DNA from: Candidatus Poribacteria bacterium
GTDB lineage: Bacteria; Poribacteria; WGA-4E; WGA-3G
NCBI GenBank assembly: GCA_028820845.1
Contig: JAPPII010000124.1
Coordinates: 1-64,000, forward strand
Direction of reading: 5' to 3'
DNA length: 64,000 nt
How positions within the stretch are numbered: position 1 is the stretch's first letter; the number at the start of each line of letters is the position of its first letter. The notes below the pieces were generated by a model. It searched no databases and had not been told where the DNA came from. It saw nothing but the letters and a program-made list of their open reading frames with translations. Positions 25,638 to 34,900 of this stretch are shown here, in pieces. Position numbers and translations under genes: made by a program.

Positions 25638-26699
25638 TTGAATATTTTAGACCGTTACTTGCTTCGGGAATATCTCCGCGCCTTCATTGTTGGGCTCTGT
25701 TTCTTTATCGCCTTGGTTGTTATCGTCCGTCTGCTTGATTACGATCTCAAGAAGTTTGAGGACGATGTCGACTATATAACCGCGGTCAAGATTGTTTTTT
25801 TTCGAACGCCTCGTCGGATCATGGAAATGGTACCCATCGCTGCGTTCGTCGCTGTCTTTTTTACACTCGGCAGGATGGTGAGAAACAACGAATTCACTGC
25901 GATGAAAGCTGGTGGGATCAGTGTTTACCGGATTCTCGTCCCTATCCTTGCTGTGACACTCCTTATCTGTGGGCTCTTCGCATTTTTCTATGACCGAGTC
26001 GCATCACCCGCCTTTCACCAAGCACACCTCTTGGAAAACAAAGTCCGACCTCGACGCGGCAGAAATATCGTCTTTAAAGGCAAAAACAATCGTATCTTTT
26101 ACTCGCAGCGAATCGTATTAGATGCTCAGAAAATCAGCCACTTGACAATCTATGAGTATGATACAGATGAACAACTTGAGCGCATCTTCTTTGCGAAGTC
26201 AGCAACATGGACACCTACGCAGTGGGAACTCACCGATGGATATATCCGTCATTTTGAGAAAGGCGTTGAGGTAAATTACGAGACTTTCGATACTTATGCT
26301 ATTGAGCGTTATGAAGATCCCGCTCGTTTTATCGGGAGCGAAAAAGACCCGAGAGCGATGACGATTAAGGAGCTCCGCGAGCAGATCGCATACAAACAAC
26401 AAGCAGGGCAGATCTCCCGGAAAGAGCGTGTAAAGTTATATCACAAAACAGCATATCCTTTCGCTGCTGTCGTCGTCATTATGCTTGGCGCACCAATCGC
26501 CATCCGGTTTGGCAGGGCTGGGTTTTTTGCGGGTTTAGTCATTGCCTTCTTTATCTCTTTCATCTATTGGGCACTTTCCTTTGCAACGCTTGAGGGATTG
26601 AGTGAGAGCGGAAAACTCCATCCATTCCTCGCCTGTTGGGGCGCGAATATCCTCTACGCAGTTATCGGCAGTGTTCTCATCTGGCGGACACCGAAATAG
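25638..26699 (+). CDS. lptG: LPS export ABC transporter permease LptG
   Basis: 353 residues, TTG start with AGGATG upstream. Same six-helix plus jellyroll plan as LptF: ILDRYLLREYLRAFIVGLCFF at the N-terminus, RMVRNNEFTAMKAGGISVYRI in the coupling region and the C-terminal YHKTAYPFAAVVVIMLGAPIAIRFGR. It pairs with LptF as the two permease subunits. It lies 103 bases after lptF and is presumably co-transcribed. Confidence 0.92.
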   Translation: MNILDRYLLREYLRAFIVGLCFFIALVVIVRLLDYDLKKFEDDVDYITAVKIVFFRTPRRIMEMVPIAAFVAVFFTLGRMVRNNEFTAMKAGGISVYRILVPILAVTLLICGLFAFFYDRVASPAFHQAHLLENKVRPRRGRNIVFKGKNNRIFYSQRIVLDAQKISHLTIYEYDTDEQLERIFFAKSATWTPTQWELTDGYIRHFEKGVEVNYETFDTYAIERYEDPARFIGSEKDPRAMTIKELREQIAYKQQAGQISRKERVKLYHKTAYPFAAVVVIMLGAPIAIRFGRAGFFAGLVIAFFISFIYWALSFATLEGLSESGKLHPFLACWGANILYAVIGSVLIWRTPK

Positions 26700-26730
26700 A
26701 ATCAACCCACTCGTTGGCGCGATACAAAAC

Positions 26731-27312
26731 ATGACTTCTGCAAAGATTGGCAACTTCTTCTTCAAAATCCGTAGTTACACGCCGATCCCCTTCATCTTTG
26801 CACTCCTCTATTTCGCTAATCCCGCATGGTATACAGTAGCGATCGGTGCACCGTTTATTACCATAGGTGAATTCCTCCGAATATGGGCAGTCGGCTATGC
26901 TGGCGCGTCCACCCGTGCCAGAACGCTCGGTGCCGCCCGGGATCTCGTCACAACGGGTCCCTATAGTTACGTCCGAAACCCACTCTATCTCGGCAATTTC
27001 CTACTCAGCTTCGGGGTCTGTCTTGTCGCAAATGTCTATTGGCTCGTTGCTGTCTTGATTGTGGGTTATTTCTTCCAATACCTTCCAATTATTGCACTGG
27101 AGGAGGCATATCTTTTGGAGTCTTGTGGGCATGTCTATCGGGCATATCAGAAGCGGGTCCCCCGTCTCCTGCCACGTTTCCATCCCTATCCCGAACCATC
27201 TACCCACGATTTTTCTTGGACACGCGCCATTAAAAGTGAGAAGCGCACCTTAACAGCAATCCTCTGCGTTGTCGGATTAATTTTCGCGCGGCAGCTCGTA
27301 GATGTGTCATAA
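26731..27312 (+). CDS. Isoprenylcysteine/phospholipid methyltransferase-like membrane protein
   Basis: 193 residues from the ATG at 26731. A further upstream frame overlaps lptG and is unlikely. Four to five membrane helices. The motif GPYSYVRNPLYLGNFL (about 84-99) is the signature of the ICMT/PEMT family that methylates lipid or prenyl substrates with S-adenosylmethionine. A Glu pair (ALEEAYLLESCG) and the arginine-rich YQKRVPRLLPRF follow as usual. Its position just after lptG suggests a lipid-related function, but the substrate is unknown. Confidence 0.72.
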   Translation: MTSAKIGNFFFKIRSYTPIPFIFALLYFANPAWYTVAIGAPFITIGEFLRIWAVGYAGASTRARTLGAARDLVTTGPYSYVRNPLYLGNFLLSFGVCLVANVYWLVAVLIVGYFFQYLPIIALEEAYLLESCGHVYRAYQKRVPRLLPRFHPYPEPSTHDFSWTRAIKSEKRTLTAILCVVGLIFARQLVDVS

Positions 27313-27330
27313 TAACCGGAGCCACATACA

Positions 27331-27570
27331 ATGTCCAACACATTCCCAAAGTTCCCAAAAACCACCAAAACAACATGGCAGAGCATATTAGCGAATCCAT
27401 TGATTTTCGGTATTGTTATAATGGTTCCGTTGGATGTCGTCTGGGAACGTCTGATCGTGCGGAAACTGATTGCTTTTTCAATTACAAAATCGATGGGTGG
27501 ATTAACCTTATTTGTTGGATTTATGTCAATCTTACTCGGGTTTTTTTTGATTCTACGAAGTATTTTCTGA
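27331..27570 (+). CDS. Small membrane protein with two helices
   Basis: 79 residues. GGAG lies nine bases before the ATG. Two hydrophobic segments (about 22-40 and 56-78) separated by a charged loop (VVWERLIVRKLIAFSITK). Function unknown. It follows the methyltransferase-like gene by 18 bases and is probably in the same transcription unit. Confidence 0.5.
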   Translation: MSNTFPKFPKTTKTTWQSILANPLIFGIVIMVPLDVVWERLIVRKLIAFSITKSMGGLTLFVGFMSILLGFFLILRSIF

Positions 27571-27693
27571 CTCACAATTTTCTTGCCATTAATTTCCCAA
27601 TCGTATATTATGCACAACAGTGCTATCAGGTACAGGTTTAAGGTTAACTCACTTGTTTGAAAGACAACTTTCGGAAACAGGAGGAGACCACTC

Positions 27694-28383
27694 ATGAAAA
27701 AGGTATGCTTTTTACTCACGATTCCATCTGCTCTTCTGATGCTGCTGGTCTTGTCTGTGAACCTCGCTTCAGCGAAGACGTTTAACAACGACTTTGAGAC
27801 AGGCGATCTCACGGATTGGGAAGCAGATGGAGAAGCGTTTGATTTTCAGCCCACTTGGGGCGATAACCCAACGGCACGGAACCGCGGTCAGCCTTCGGAA
27901 CATCAGGGCGATTGGTGGTTAGGGTTATACGAAAAGTATCAGGGACCGGATAAAGGCAAGAAACTCGGACAGAACCCAGGTGCCACTCAAGGCGATGGCC
28001 CTCAAGGTACCCTTACCTCAATCGAGTTCACGATTGTCGGAAAAACGATGAATTTCCTCATCGGCGGTGGCAATCACCCGTGGAAAGATGATCCGGCGCC
28101 CTGCAGTGTTAACTTGGAGATTGATGGCAAAGTTGTGCTCACATCAACCGGCAATAACACCGAAACCATGGCACGTGTAGAATGGGATCTCTCTGGATTT
28201 GATGGGGAGACAGCCCAAATTGTTGTTGTGGATAACAACAGCGGCGGTTGGGGGCATCCAAACTTTGATGATATACATCAAGCCGATTCCAGAGGCAGAA
28301 ATATCCCCTGGGAACAGGTCCTCACTGTCGATGCCCGCGGTAAGTTAGCTGCCACTTGGGCGCAAATGAAGAAGTATTACTAA
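27694..28383 (+). CDS. Secreted carbohydrate-binding-like protein with KLAxTW tail
   Basis: 229 residues. Signal peptide 1-27 (cleavage near LASA). GGAGGAG precedes the ATG. The mature part reads NDFETGDLTDWEADGEAF near the start and NSGGWGHPNFDDI towards the end, the pattern of a jelly-roll sugar-binding domain often appended to GH32-type enzymes. It has a Gly-rich GGGNHPW loop. No catalytic motif is visible. The extreme C-terminus GKLAATWAQMKKYY matches the short tail of three other proteins here (37833, 45197, 51330). The hairpin at 28420 follows. Confidence 0.6.
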   Translation: MKKVCFLLTIPSALLMLLVLSVNLASAKTFNNDFETGDLTDWEADGEAFDFQPTWGDNPTARNRGQPSEHQGDWWLGLYEKYQGPDKGKKLGQNPGATQGDGPQGTLTSIEFTIVGKTMNFLIGGGNHPWKDDPAPCSVNLEIDGKVVLTSTGNNTETMARVEWDLSGFDGETAQIVVVDNNSGGWGHPNFDDIHQADSRGRNIPWEQVLTVDARGKLAATWAQMKKYY

Positions 28384-28419
28384 ACCAATAGGAAAATTAG
28401 ACAATAGCAGTACATTTTC

Positions 28420-28459
28420 ACGCCTTGGGGGGTGTAATTACCTTCACCCTTCAAGGCGT
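28420..28459. terminator. Bidirectional terminator-like hairpin
   Basis: ACGCCTTG (28420-28427) pairs with CAAGGCGT (28452-28459), with an inner GGGTG/CACCC pair. It lies between two convergent genes and overlaps the stop codon of the epimerase at 28451. Confidence 0.6.
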
Positions 28460-29404
28460 TATCTGTTCGAGTCCTGCCCGCTCACGGAAGCGGTTGAACG
28501 TTTTCAGAATCCCCTGCTCCATCGTATACGCAGGTGTAAATCCCATCTCCTCAGCAATTGCTGTCGCGTCATAGTCCCATGAGATGCCAAACACCCCCGT
28601 TTCTAGTGTAATCTGCGCGTCCGGTACCAGCGTCTTAAGATACGCCACGCCTTCCTTGACCGGTCGAATGCCACCTTTCACATTAAAAACGCGTGTCCGT
28701 GTTGTCGGACAAGTACACGCCAGCACAATTGAACTCGACACATCTTCCACATACTGCCAATCCACTGCGTCATCACCGAAAGGGCAGACGTGCGGTTCAC
28801 CTAACGCCACTGCTTCAATCATTTGCGTCGTAAAAGAGCTCATGCCACGCGTCCGCCCGACTCCATAAACAGCAGTGAACCGGAGTCCAATGGAGTCAAC
28901 CCCGTAAGCGTCGAAATAGTGTGTTGCATACCTCTCGTTCAGAGATTTACACGCCCCATAGATAAACTTCGGGTAGTGCGGCGCATCGTTGAGAATCTGT
29001 TGGTGGTTGTAATCTTCTGGTGCACCGAAGACGGCAACACTGCTTGCCCAGACAACCCGTTTGAGATTGAAAATACGCGCCGCTTCCAGTATGTTGATTG
29101 TCCCTTCGCAGACGACTTTCAGTGCTTGAGGTGGATTCGCATTGCACGCTGGCACCTGCCACGATGCCAGATGAATAATCCGATCAATCTTATGTTCTTG
29201 GACAGTGCGTAAAACGTGTGGCAGGTCGGTAATATCGCCCTGCACGAAAGTGAACCCTTCAATTTGGTCGTCCCTAAGTACCATCTTTGGGATGGTTAAG
29301 TCGTAAGCGAAATCGTAAACGACTACCTTTTCACCAGCAGCCAGCAGGTCACGGATCACATAAGTACCGATGCATCCCATGCCACCGGTGAGCAGATATG
29401 CCAT
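28451..29404 (-). CDS. NAD-dependent epimerase/dehydratase
   Basis: 317 residues. Extended SDR of the UDP-glucose 4-epimerase group: TGGMGCIG (6-13) binds NAD, catalytic Ser in WASSVAVFG (121-122), Y149 and K153 in FIYGACK. Probably interconverts or dehydrates a nucleotide sugar or free sugar. Several family members degrade uronates, so the substrate is open. GGAG lies 8-9 bases upstream of the ATG. The Rieske gene at 29487 lies upstream on the same strand. Confidence 0.85.
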   Translation of the reverse strand: MAYLLTGGMGCIGTYVIRDLLAAGEKVVVYDFAYDLTIPKMVLRDDQIEGFTFVQGDITDLPHVLRTVQEHKIDRIIHLASWQVPACNANPPQALKVVCEGTINILEAARIFNLKRVVWASSVAVFGAPEDYNHQQILNDAPHYPKFIYGACKSLNERYATHYFDAYGVDSIGLRFTAVYGVGRTRGMSSFTTQMIEAVALGEPHVCPFGDDAVDWQYVEDVSSSIVLACTCPTTRTRVFNVKGGIRPVKEGVAYLKTLVPDAQITLETGVFGISWDYDATAIAEEMGFTPAYTMEQGILKTFNRFRERAGLEQITP

Positions 29405-29486
29405 ATTTTTTCTCCTATTTGAAAGGCGTGATCACACGATCACGCCGCCATACTAAAACCCGCGTACAACGTATTCATTAATTGCT

Positions 29487-29804
29487 TTAGAGCGGCGTTT
29501 CGACATCTACAAGGATATCTTCACCCTCCACTTTAACAGCATAAGTGGGCTGTTTCTCCTCCCCTGGCCAGACACACTCACCAGTCGTCACGTCAAACTC
29601 CCACATGTGGAGTGGACACGTAACACAGTTATCATCTAAGAAACCGTAACTCAAAACGCCACCAAGGTGTGGACAGATGTTGTTCATAGCGTAATACTCG
29701 CCTTTCACGTTGTAAATACCTATGAAAACACCGTCGACTTTTACACCAATACATTTGCCCGGTTGAATTTGATCCGTTGTCGCGGCTTTTACAAATTGTG
29801 CCAT
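29487..29804 (-). CDS. Rieske [2Fe-2S] ferredoxin-type protein
   Basis: 105 residues forming a single Rieske domain. Cluster ligands C44-x-H46 in NNICPHLGG and C63-x2-H66 in CPLHMWEFD. It is the stand-alone ferredoxin type that feeds electrons to ring-hydroxylating or other oxygenases. No partner oxygenase or reductase is adjacent. The epimerase lies downstream on the same strand. Confidence 0.9.
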   Translation of the reverse strand: MAQFVKAATTDQIQPGKCIGVKVDGVFIGIYNVKGEYYAMNNICPHLGGVLSYGFLDDNCVTCPLHMWEFDVTTGECVWPGEEKQPTYAVKVEGEDILVDVETPL

Positions 29805-29857
29805 GATTTCTCCGTTTTTTCGCGCCTGTCACAAAGCACGAAGTTGAAGTCACATCG

Positions 29858-29879
29858 GGAAACCTTACCAAAGGTTTCC
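29858..29879. repeat. Nine-base-pair palindrome GGAAACCTT/AAGGTTTCC
   Basis: Perfect stem 29858-29866 / 29871-29879 with a four-base loop ACCA, in the spacer between gamma-glutamyltranspeptidase and the Rieske gene. Same architecture (nine-base stem, four-base loop) as the GGCGAGGTT hairpins elsewhere in the window. Confidence 0.55.
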
Positions 29880-29999
29880 AATTGATGTAATTGCTTCCGA
29901 AAGTTTTCGGTTCAAGGATTTGGTCTCGAGATGACCAGAATCATTAGACACCGAGACCTACTTGCTAAACCACATGAAACACGCCTGCCAAAACGCCTG

Positions 30000-31601
30000 T
30001 TACTTCGTCATTACTTTGCCTTCGCCTCGCGGGTCTGTCCCACCGTCATGCCGTACCCCATCTTCCCATAGGCGAATACCGTGTCCAGGACCGCCGATAC
30101 CTGCGCTTGGCGTAATCTCGTGTCCAAGTTTCCGCAACGCTATCAGCGTCTCTTCACCCGCACGCGGTTCGACTTGAATCGGTTCGGCACCATCGGTGTG
30201 AAGCCTCGGGGCATCCAACGCCGCCTGTATTGGTACCTGAAGGTCCATAAGACTAACGCTAATGTTCAACTGGTTATTCGGAATAGTCCTACCTCCCGGT
30301 ATACCGTACGTAGCGAAGGGCATCCCTTCTCGTGTGGCAAGAAACGGAGCCATATTATGAAGTGGACGTTTACCGGGTCCAATTGAGTTCGCAATGCCAG
30401 GTCTGGGATCAAAACGTCCGACACCGTGACCAAACAGCAACCCCGTACCAGGCACCGTCACCATTGAGCCGAAACCACCGCCGTGCGTTTGTGTCAGGGA
30501 TACCATATTCCCTTCTGCATCTGCAGTAGAGATATGACTTGTGCAGTTCATCGGTTCGTAGTAGACGACTTCTCCGGGTTGCGGAGATTGAAGACCGGCT
30601 TGTAGTTTCTTCCTGAGTGTAGCGATGAAGCTATCAGAGAGTTCTGTTTCTATGTTTATATCAACAAACTCTGGATCGCCGAATCGACGGAGCCTTTCGG
30701 GCCAGCACACTTTCATCGCTTCAGCGAAAAGGTGAAACCTTTCGGCGACCGACATTACTGCCATGTCAAATTCTTCTACCAATCGCAGCATTTGTAAAGT
30801 CGTTAGTCCCCCCGCACCCAAAGGTGCCGTATAGACCGAATAGCCGCGATACTGAATTTCGTAGGGGTGAGTGATAAATGGACGGTAGTTCTTCAGATCC
30901 TCCACAGTGAGACAACCCCCTAATTCCTGAATGTGGTTCGCGATTGTTTCAGCGATTGACCCTTCGTAGAATGCCTCACGTCCGCCTTCCGCGACTGCCT
31001 CCAGGGTCCGAGCAAGTTCAGGGTTCGTGAGTCTTTCACCTTTCTTCGGTGCTCTACCGTCTTTCAAGAAAACGCGCGCCGTTTCTGGAAAATCTTTTTT
31101 CCATCGCTCGGCGTTTCCTGCCATACCACCCCGATTCGTACTGTTCGGGGCGTAACCGTGGCGTGCTGAATTGATGGCTGGACGCAGCACATCCGCAAGC
31201 GGTAGGCTTCCAAACTCCGACAACGTTAAACACAAGCCAGCCACAACTCCCGGCACCCCGATGGATTGTGGTCCGTGGACATTTACACGTCCTGGCACAC
31301 GATACCCCGCAACTGCGTCTGGAGCATCTTCAATTGTAAACATATCTTCAGAAGCAGCAGCGGGCGCAGAGGTGTTGTAGTCTATCGCAATAACATCTTG
31401 TGTCTCCTTACGATAGATGAGTACACAACCCCCATATCCGGCAATGCCGTTGTGCGAGGGTTCAACAACCCCTTCTGCGAAAGCAGCGGCAACTGCGGCA
31501 TCAACGGCATTTCCACCAGCAAGCAGCATCTTAAACCCTGCCTCTGCAGTGCGAGGGTGTGGTACAACAACTGTACCATAATCTCTTTTGCGTAGATTCA
31601 C
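30000..31601 (-). CDS. ggt: Gamma-glutamyltranspeptidase family protein
   Basis: 533 residues. Ntn-hydrolase of the GGT family: N-terminal GGNAVDAAVAAAFAEGVVEPSHNGIAGYGG, and the autoprocessing/catalytic Thr at T354 in NCTSHISTADAEGNMVSLTQ. Further conserved are the GPGKRPLHNM loop and GIPGGRTIPN. No signal peptide is seen, so unlike the E. coli enzyme it may be cytoplasmic, or it may use acylated substrates other than glutathione, as GGT-like acylases do. The spacer at 31602-31819 upstream separates it from the divergent nusB. Confidence 0.85.
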   Translation of the reverse strand: MNLRKRDYGTVVVPHPRTAEAGFKMLLAGGNAVDAAVAAAFAEGVVEPSHNGIAGYGGCVLIYRKETQDVIAIDYNTSAPAAASEDMFTIEDAPDAVAGYRVPGRVNVHGPQSIGVPGVVAGLCLTLSEFGSLPLADVLRPAINSARHGYAPNSTNRGGMAGNAERWKKDFPETARVFLKDGRAPKKGERLTNPELARTLEAVAEGGREAFYEGSIAETIANHIQELGGCLTVEDLKNYRPFITHPYEIQYRGYSVYTAPLGAGGLTTLQMLRLVEEFDMAVMSVAERFHLFAEAMKVCWPERLRRFGDPEFVDINIETELSDSFIATLRKKLQAGLQSPQPGEVVYYEPMNCTSHISTADAEGNMVSLTQTHGGGFGSMVTVPGTGLLFGHGVGRFDPRPGIANSIGPGKRPLHNMAPFLATREGMPFATYGIPGGRTIPNNQLNISVSLMDLQVPIQAALDAPRLHTDGAEPIQVEPRAGEETLIALRKLGHEITPSAGIGGPGHGIRLWEDGVRHDGGTDPRGEGKVMTK

Positions 31602-31718
31602 AGATCTCTCCTTTCACTCAAGGCTAATAGGTGAGATTTTAAAACTTTTTCACAGAATTGTCAAGTATTTCAAATATTTGTGCCAGAGGCATTCAATAAC
31701 CGACACCTGAAAACTAAC

Positions 31719-31747
31719 TTGACACCTCGCCTAAAATGGTGTATAAT
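31719..31747 (+). promoter_or_regulatory. Consensus sigma70 promoter for nusB
   Basis: TTGACA (31719-31724), exactly 17 bases, TATAAT (31742-31747). The best promoter match in the window. nusB starts 72 bases after the -10 box. Confidence 0.85.
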
Positions 31748-31819
31748 ACAAACTAATACGCGCACCCGAACAAATGCCTTTATATTAGTGACGATAAAAG
31801 GCAGCAATAGGAATATATA

Positions 31820-32254
31820 ATGTTCTCTCGCAGACAATCACGCATCGCAGCGATGCAAATGCTATATCAAATTCAACTTACTGAGACACCGGCGCAAACG
31901 GTCATAGATGGGTTTTCACAGCGTCAAGATACATCAGCAGAGCCTTGCTCTTTTGCCGTGCAACTCGTTGAAGGCACCACTGCACATCTCGAATCTATTG
32001 ATACGCTGCTTCAAAACACCTCTAAAAACTGGAAACTCCACCGAATGCCTATCGTAGACCTCTCAATCCTACGATGCGCGACTTATGAGATACTCTATCT
32101 CACTGACGTTGATCCAGCCACCGCGATCAATGAGGCTGTTGAGATTGCCAAGTCTTACAGCACGCCAGACTCGCCTAAATTCATTAATGGTGTCTTAGAT
32201 AATATCCGAAAAAAACACCTGAACCCACCAAATCATCAAAATATCTGTCCATGA
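31820..32254 (+). CDS. nusB: Transcription antitermination factor NusB
   Basis: 144 residues, normal length. SRRQSRIAAMQMLYQIQL at the N-terminus, LHRMPIVDLSILRCATYEIL and INEAVEIAKSYSTPDSPKFINGVLDNI at the end are the classic helices of NusB. With NusE (S10) it binds boxA of rRNA transcripts to prevent termination. A strong promoter precedes it and the NHL gene follows by 32 bases. Confidence 0.95.
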   Translation: MFSRRQSRIAAMQMLYQIQLTETPAQTVIDGFSQRQDTSAEPCSFAVQLVEGTTAHLESIDTLLQNTSKNWKLHRMPIVDLSILRCATYEILYLTDVDPATAINEAVEIAKSYSTPDSPKFINGVLDNIRKKHLNPPNHQNICP

Positions 32255-32286
32255 GAAAGGTCAATCGCTCGTCCAAAAAATAGCAA

Positions 32287-34101
32287 ATGTCTAAACTAAG
32301 AAACTTTATACTCTGTCTTCTGTTCTTATTTTCGATGTCTCTAAACGCCGCTGGAGAATTCAAATTTGTTAGTGAGTTCGGTGGAAAAGGGGAAGGCGAG
32401 GCGCAATTCGCAGAAACCTTATTTATGGCGTTCGGGCCTGACGGTGCCATATACATTACAGATACGGATAACTTCAGAATCCAAAAATTCGATGAAACCG
32501 GAAGTTTTGTATTCGACATTCAGATGGCGGCAGACAGCGAATTTCGATTCATCAATCCTACAGATATTGTTGTAGGGACGAACAATGCTATCTATGTAAT
32601 GGATTGGATGTTCATTGAGATTTCCAACCCAACGCCGCAAGTGCCACCGGAACTAAAAATCTTCAACTACGCGCCATGCGTCCATAAATTCGACGCGCAC
32701 GGTACCTTTGTCGCAACCTACCCAATTCAGGATTTCAGCAAACGGGTGGCACCCCTTGAAGCAGCCAGCCCCGGACTCGATGCCGACGGCAATTATATCC
32801 TCATTATTCCGCAGGGCGACACAAAGCGCAATTTTTTGCTAACTGTAGACAGACGCGGCAATCTCTATGTCTGTGATGCTGGAGGTCGAAACAAACGCAT
32901 TTTCAAACTCGATGCTAATGGCAAACCTCTTGCTCGCTATCCGCTCAGACAATCCAGAACGGGAGACTTTATCTATCCCGTCGATATAACCGTTGACGAA
33001 ACCGGAAACTTCTATATTGTTGATGAAAAAGGGCACCGCGTGCTGAAATATGGTGCTGATGGGGAATTTTTAAAGGCTTTCGGCGAATATGGAGACGCAG
33101 CGGGGCAATTTATTGAGCCTTTCCAGATAGCGGCTTTGGAAGACGGAACGCTGCTCATCGCCGATACAGCGAAGTATCTTAAAGATTTCGTCTCCACGCT
33201 TCCAATGCGACTTGATGATCCAACGAGACGGCTTACCGATGTAACCCGCCTGTTTCGCTATCGTCTAAAACGGATTCAGCGATTTACCACTGATGGCGTG
33301 TACACCCAAAAACTGCTGATTCCGTTCCAGCGGGAGGTTGAAACGGATGTCGCACTCCAACTCAAAGGCATTGATGGTACTGGAAACCTTTACTACCTCA
33401 ATCCAGCCGAATTGCGATTTAGGAAGTATGCACCAACGCAATCCCTAATCTCGCCGATGTTCCAAACAGAACTCAAACTCCGTTATACACGCGACTTGCA
33501 CGACGTTGAAATTGACAATCAAGATGACTTAGACGCGGACCTTTATACCAAATCTGATTTTGACGAACAGATTGTTCAGGATACAGCAGATGCAAATCTA
33601 ATTGTATCTTACGACATCAACGAAGCCTACCGACTCGCGCTCTCCAACAGGCTTACTTTTATCCGATCCACCGATACAAGTTACTATCGCGCACGGGATT
33701 TTGAAGATTTCCGTGGACGTTTCAATCAAGATGATAGAACGACGGAAACCTCTTGGGACGATCGAGTCCAGCTTGATTTCACGTGGATACGCGACCATAG
33801 CCTCTACAATTACCGAGAAGCGCGTGCATTCGTCTACTTCAGTGTTGTCCGCGTCGGTTTTATTAACGATGCCCTTGACCGGTTCAACTTCCGATACTTC
33901 GACTTCAACGCGAATCTCTCTGACTGGGGCGCAGGCATATATTACGACTTGAGCCGAACGTTCCGTCTGAATTTTGAAGTCACACACTTTTTCGGTGAGA
34001 ATAGATATACGTATGTTGATGAGACAAATGTCCTCTATGCCACCGGTTTTCAAGAAGCGGATCTCATACGCGCCGTTTTGTTGATAAATGGAGTCTTTTA
34101 A
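32287..34101 (+). CDS. NHL-repeat protein fused to beta-barrel-like C-terminus
   Basis: 604 residues. Signal peptide 1-22. Residues 25-400 contain NHL-type propeller repeats (FMAFGPDGAIYITDTDNFRIQKFD, ITVDETGNFYIVDEKGHRVLKY, and others). From about 390 the pattern changes to alternating strands ending with a C-terminal Phe (LLINGVF): LKLRYTRDLHD, RLALSNRLTFIR, DRVQLDFTWIRD, EARAFVYFSVVRVGF, FRLNFEVTHFFGENRYTYV. This looks like an eight-or-so-strand outer-membrane barrel. If right, the propeller is presented at the outer membrane. Fusion of NHL propeller to a barrel is unusual. It follows nusB closely. Confidence 0.6.
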   Translation: MSKLRNFILCLLFLFSMSLNAAGEFKFVSEFGGKGEGEAQFAETLFMAFGPDGAIYITDTDNFRIQKFDETGSFVFDIQMAADSEFRFINPTDIVVGTNNAIYVMDWMFIEISNPTPQVPPELKIFNYAPCVHKFDAHGTFVATYPIQDFSKRVAPLEAASPGLDADGNYILIIPQGDTKRNFLLTVDRRGNLYVCDAGGRNKRIFKLDANGKPLARYPLRQSRTGDFIYPVDITVDETGNFYIVDEKGHRVLKYGADGEFLKAFGEYGDAAGQFIEPFQIAALEDGTLLIADTAKYLKDFVSTLPMRLDDPTRRLTDVTRLFRYRLKRIQRFTTDGVYTQKLLIPFQREVETDVALQLKGIDGTGNLYYLNPAELRFRKYAPTQSLISPMFQTELKLRYTRDLHDVEIDNQDDLDADLYTKSDFDEQIVQDTADANLIVSYDINEAYRLALSNRLTFIRSTDTSYYRARDFEDFRGRFNQDDRTTETSWDDRVQLDFTWIRDHSLYNYREARAFVYFSVVRVGFINDALDRFNFRYFDFNANLSDWGAGIYYDLSRTFRLNFEVTHFFGENRYTYVDETNVLYATGFQEADLIRAVLLINGVF

Positions 34102-34223
34102 AAAAAGTTGCAATATATCCTAAAATTAGGTATTATTGAGCTTAGAATCCTTTTGAGATATGTTCAAAAATACCTTAGCAGCCAAAAGGTTTGGTAGAAC
34201 CCTCTGAAGGGAGATTTTCAGAG

Positions 34224-34886
34224 ATGCAAACATATCCATTATCACAGCTCACCGAAGATGCACTCAACGCGCTTGTGACCCTACACGAAGAGGAAAGTAA
34301 CCTGGAGACTTGGGAGGAAAGGCAAGCAACTTTGACTTCCGAAGAGCAGATGCTGCTTGATTCCTTCAAAGCAACCCTGTACCGACGCAATCTGGTGCCA
34401 ATGAACGAAGCCACCCTTTGGTCTCGGGCAATTTATCCACTTTTACGACTTGCAGAACAGGGGCGAATTCAAGCATGGGCAGGGGTACCCCTGAAAGCGA
34501 CCTACCCCAAGTTTGAACTTGAAGGCGAAGCCGATGGTGCACTTGCCCCTTCTATTGGAGGTAAGATTCGCACACCGTATCTCATTGTACATGAAGCTAA
34601 GAGAGGTTTGACAGCTGTTGATCCCCAATATCAACTCTACGGTGAGATGCTCGCTGCCGCATGGCTCAATTATAAAAATACAACCGCTCTTGAACAAGAG
34701 ATTTTTGGATGCTATACTGTTGTTGACAATTGGACTTTCGTCCGCGGTGTGGTCGGCGACATTGAGAGCGAAAAACCAACCCTCAATATTGAATTCGGTC
34801 CCGTCTACAACGGGGTACTTGAAGCGAAACGTATCGTTCAGATTCTGAAATCTATTGTCGCTCAGCACATCGACATTGGCACCTAA
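34224..34886 (+). CDS. PD-(D/E)XK nuclease-like protein
   Basis: 220 residues. Start ATG 34224 has GGGAG about ten bases upstream. The core reads EGEADGALAP...TPYLIVHEAKRG, with D104 and the E124-A-K126 pair at the spacing of PD-(D/E)XK nucleases. An N-terminal Glu in NEATLWSRAIYPLLRLAE could complete the site. Similar cores occur in type I restriction HsdR N-termini and in many stand-alone proteins of unknown function. No methylase or helicase is nearby, so a role in restriction is not supported by context. Confidence 0.5.
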   Translation: MQTYPLSQLTEDALNALVTLHEEESNLETWEERQATLTSEEQMLLDSFKATLYRRNLVPMNEATLWSRAIYPLLRLAEQGRIQAWAGVPLKATYPKFELEGEADGALAPSIGGKIRTPYLIVHEAKRGLTAVDPQYQLYGEMLAAAWLNYKNTTALEQEIFGCYTVVDNWTFVRGVVGDIESEKPTLNIEFGPVYNGVLEAKRIVQILKSIVAQHIDIGT

Positions 34887-34900
34887 TAGGAGGTTTTACC

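Noticed and set aside
26602-26730. Longer N-terminus for the methyltransferase-like protein
   Set aside because: The extension lies mostly inside lptG in another frame; the ATG at 26731 follows the lptG stop and starts a normal membrane protein.
28464-28480. GTTCGAGTCC as the T-arm of a tRNA
   Set aside because: No acceptor or anticodon stem can be formed; it is the complement of the 3' end of the epimerase gene.
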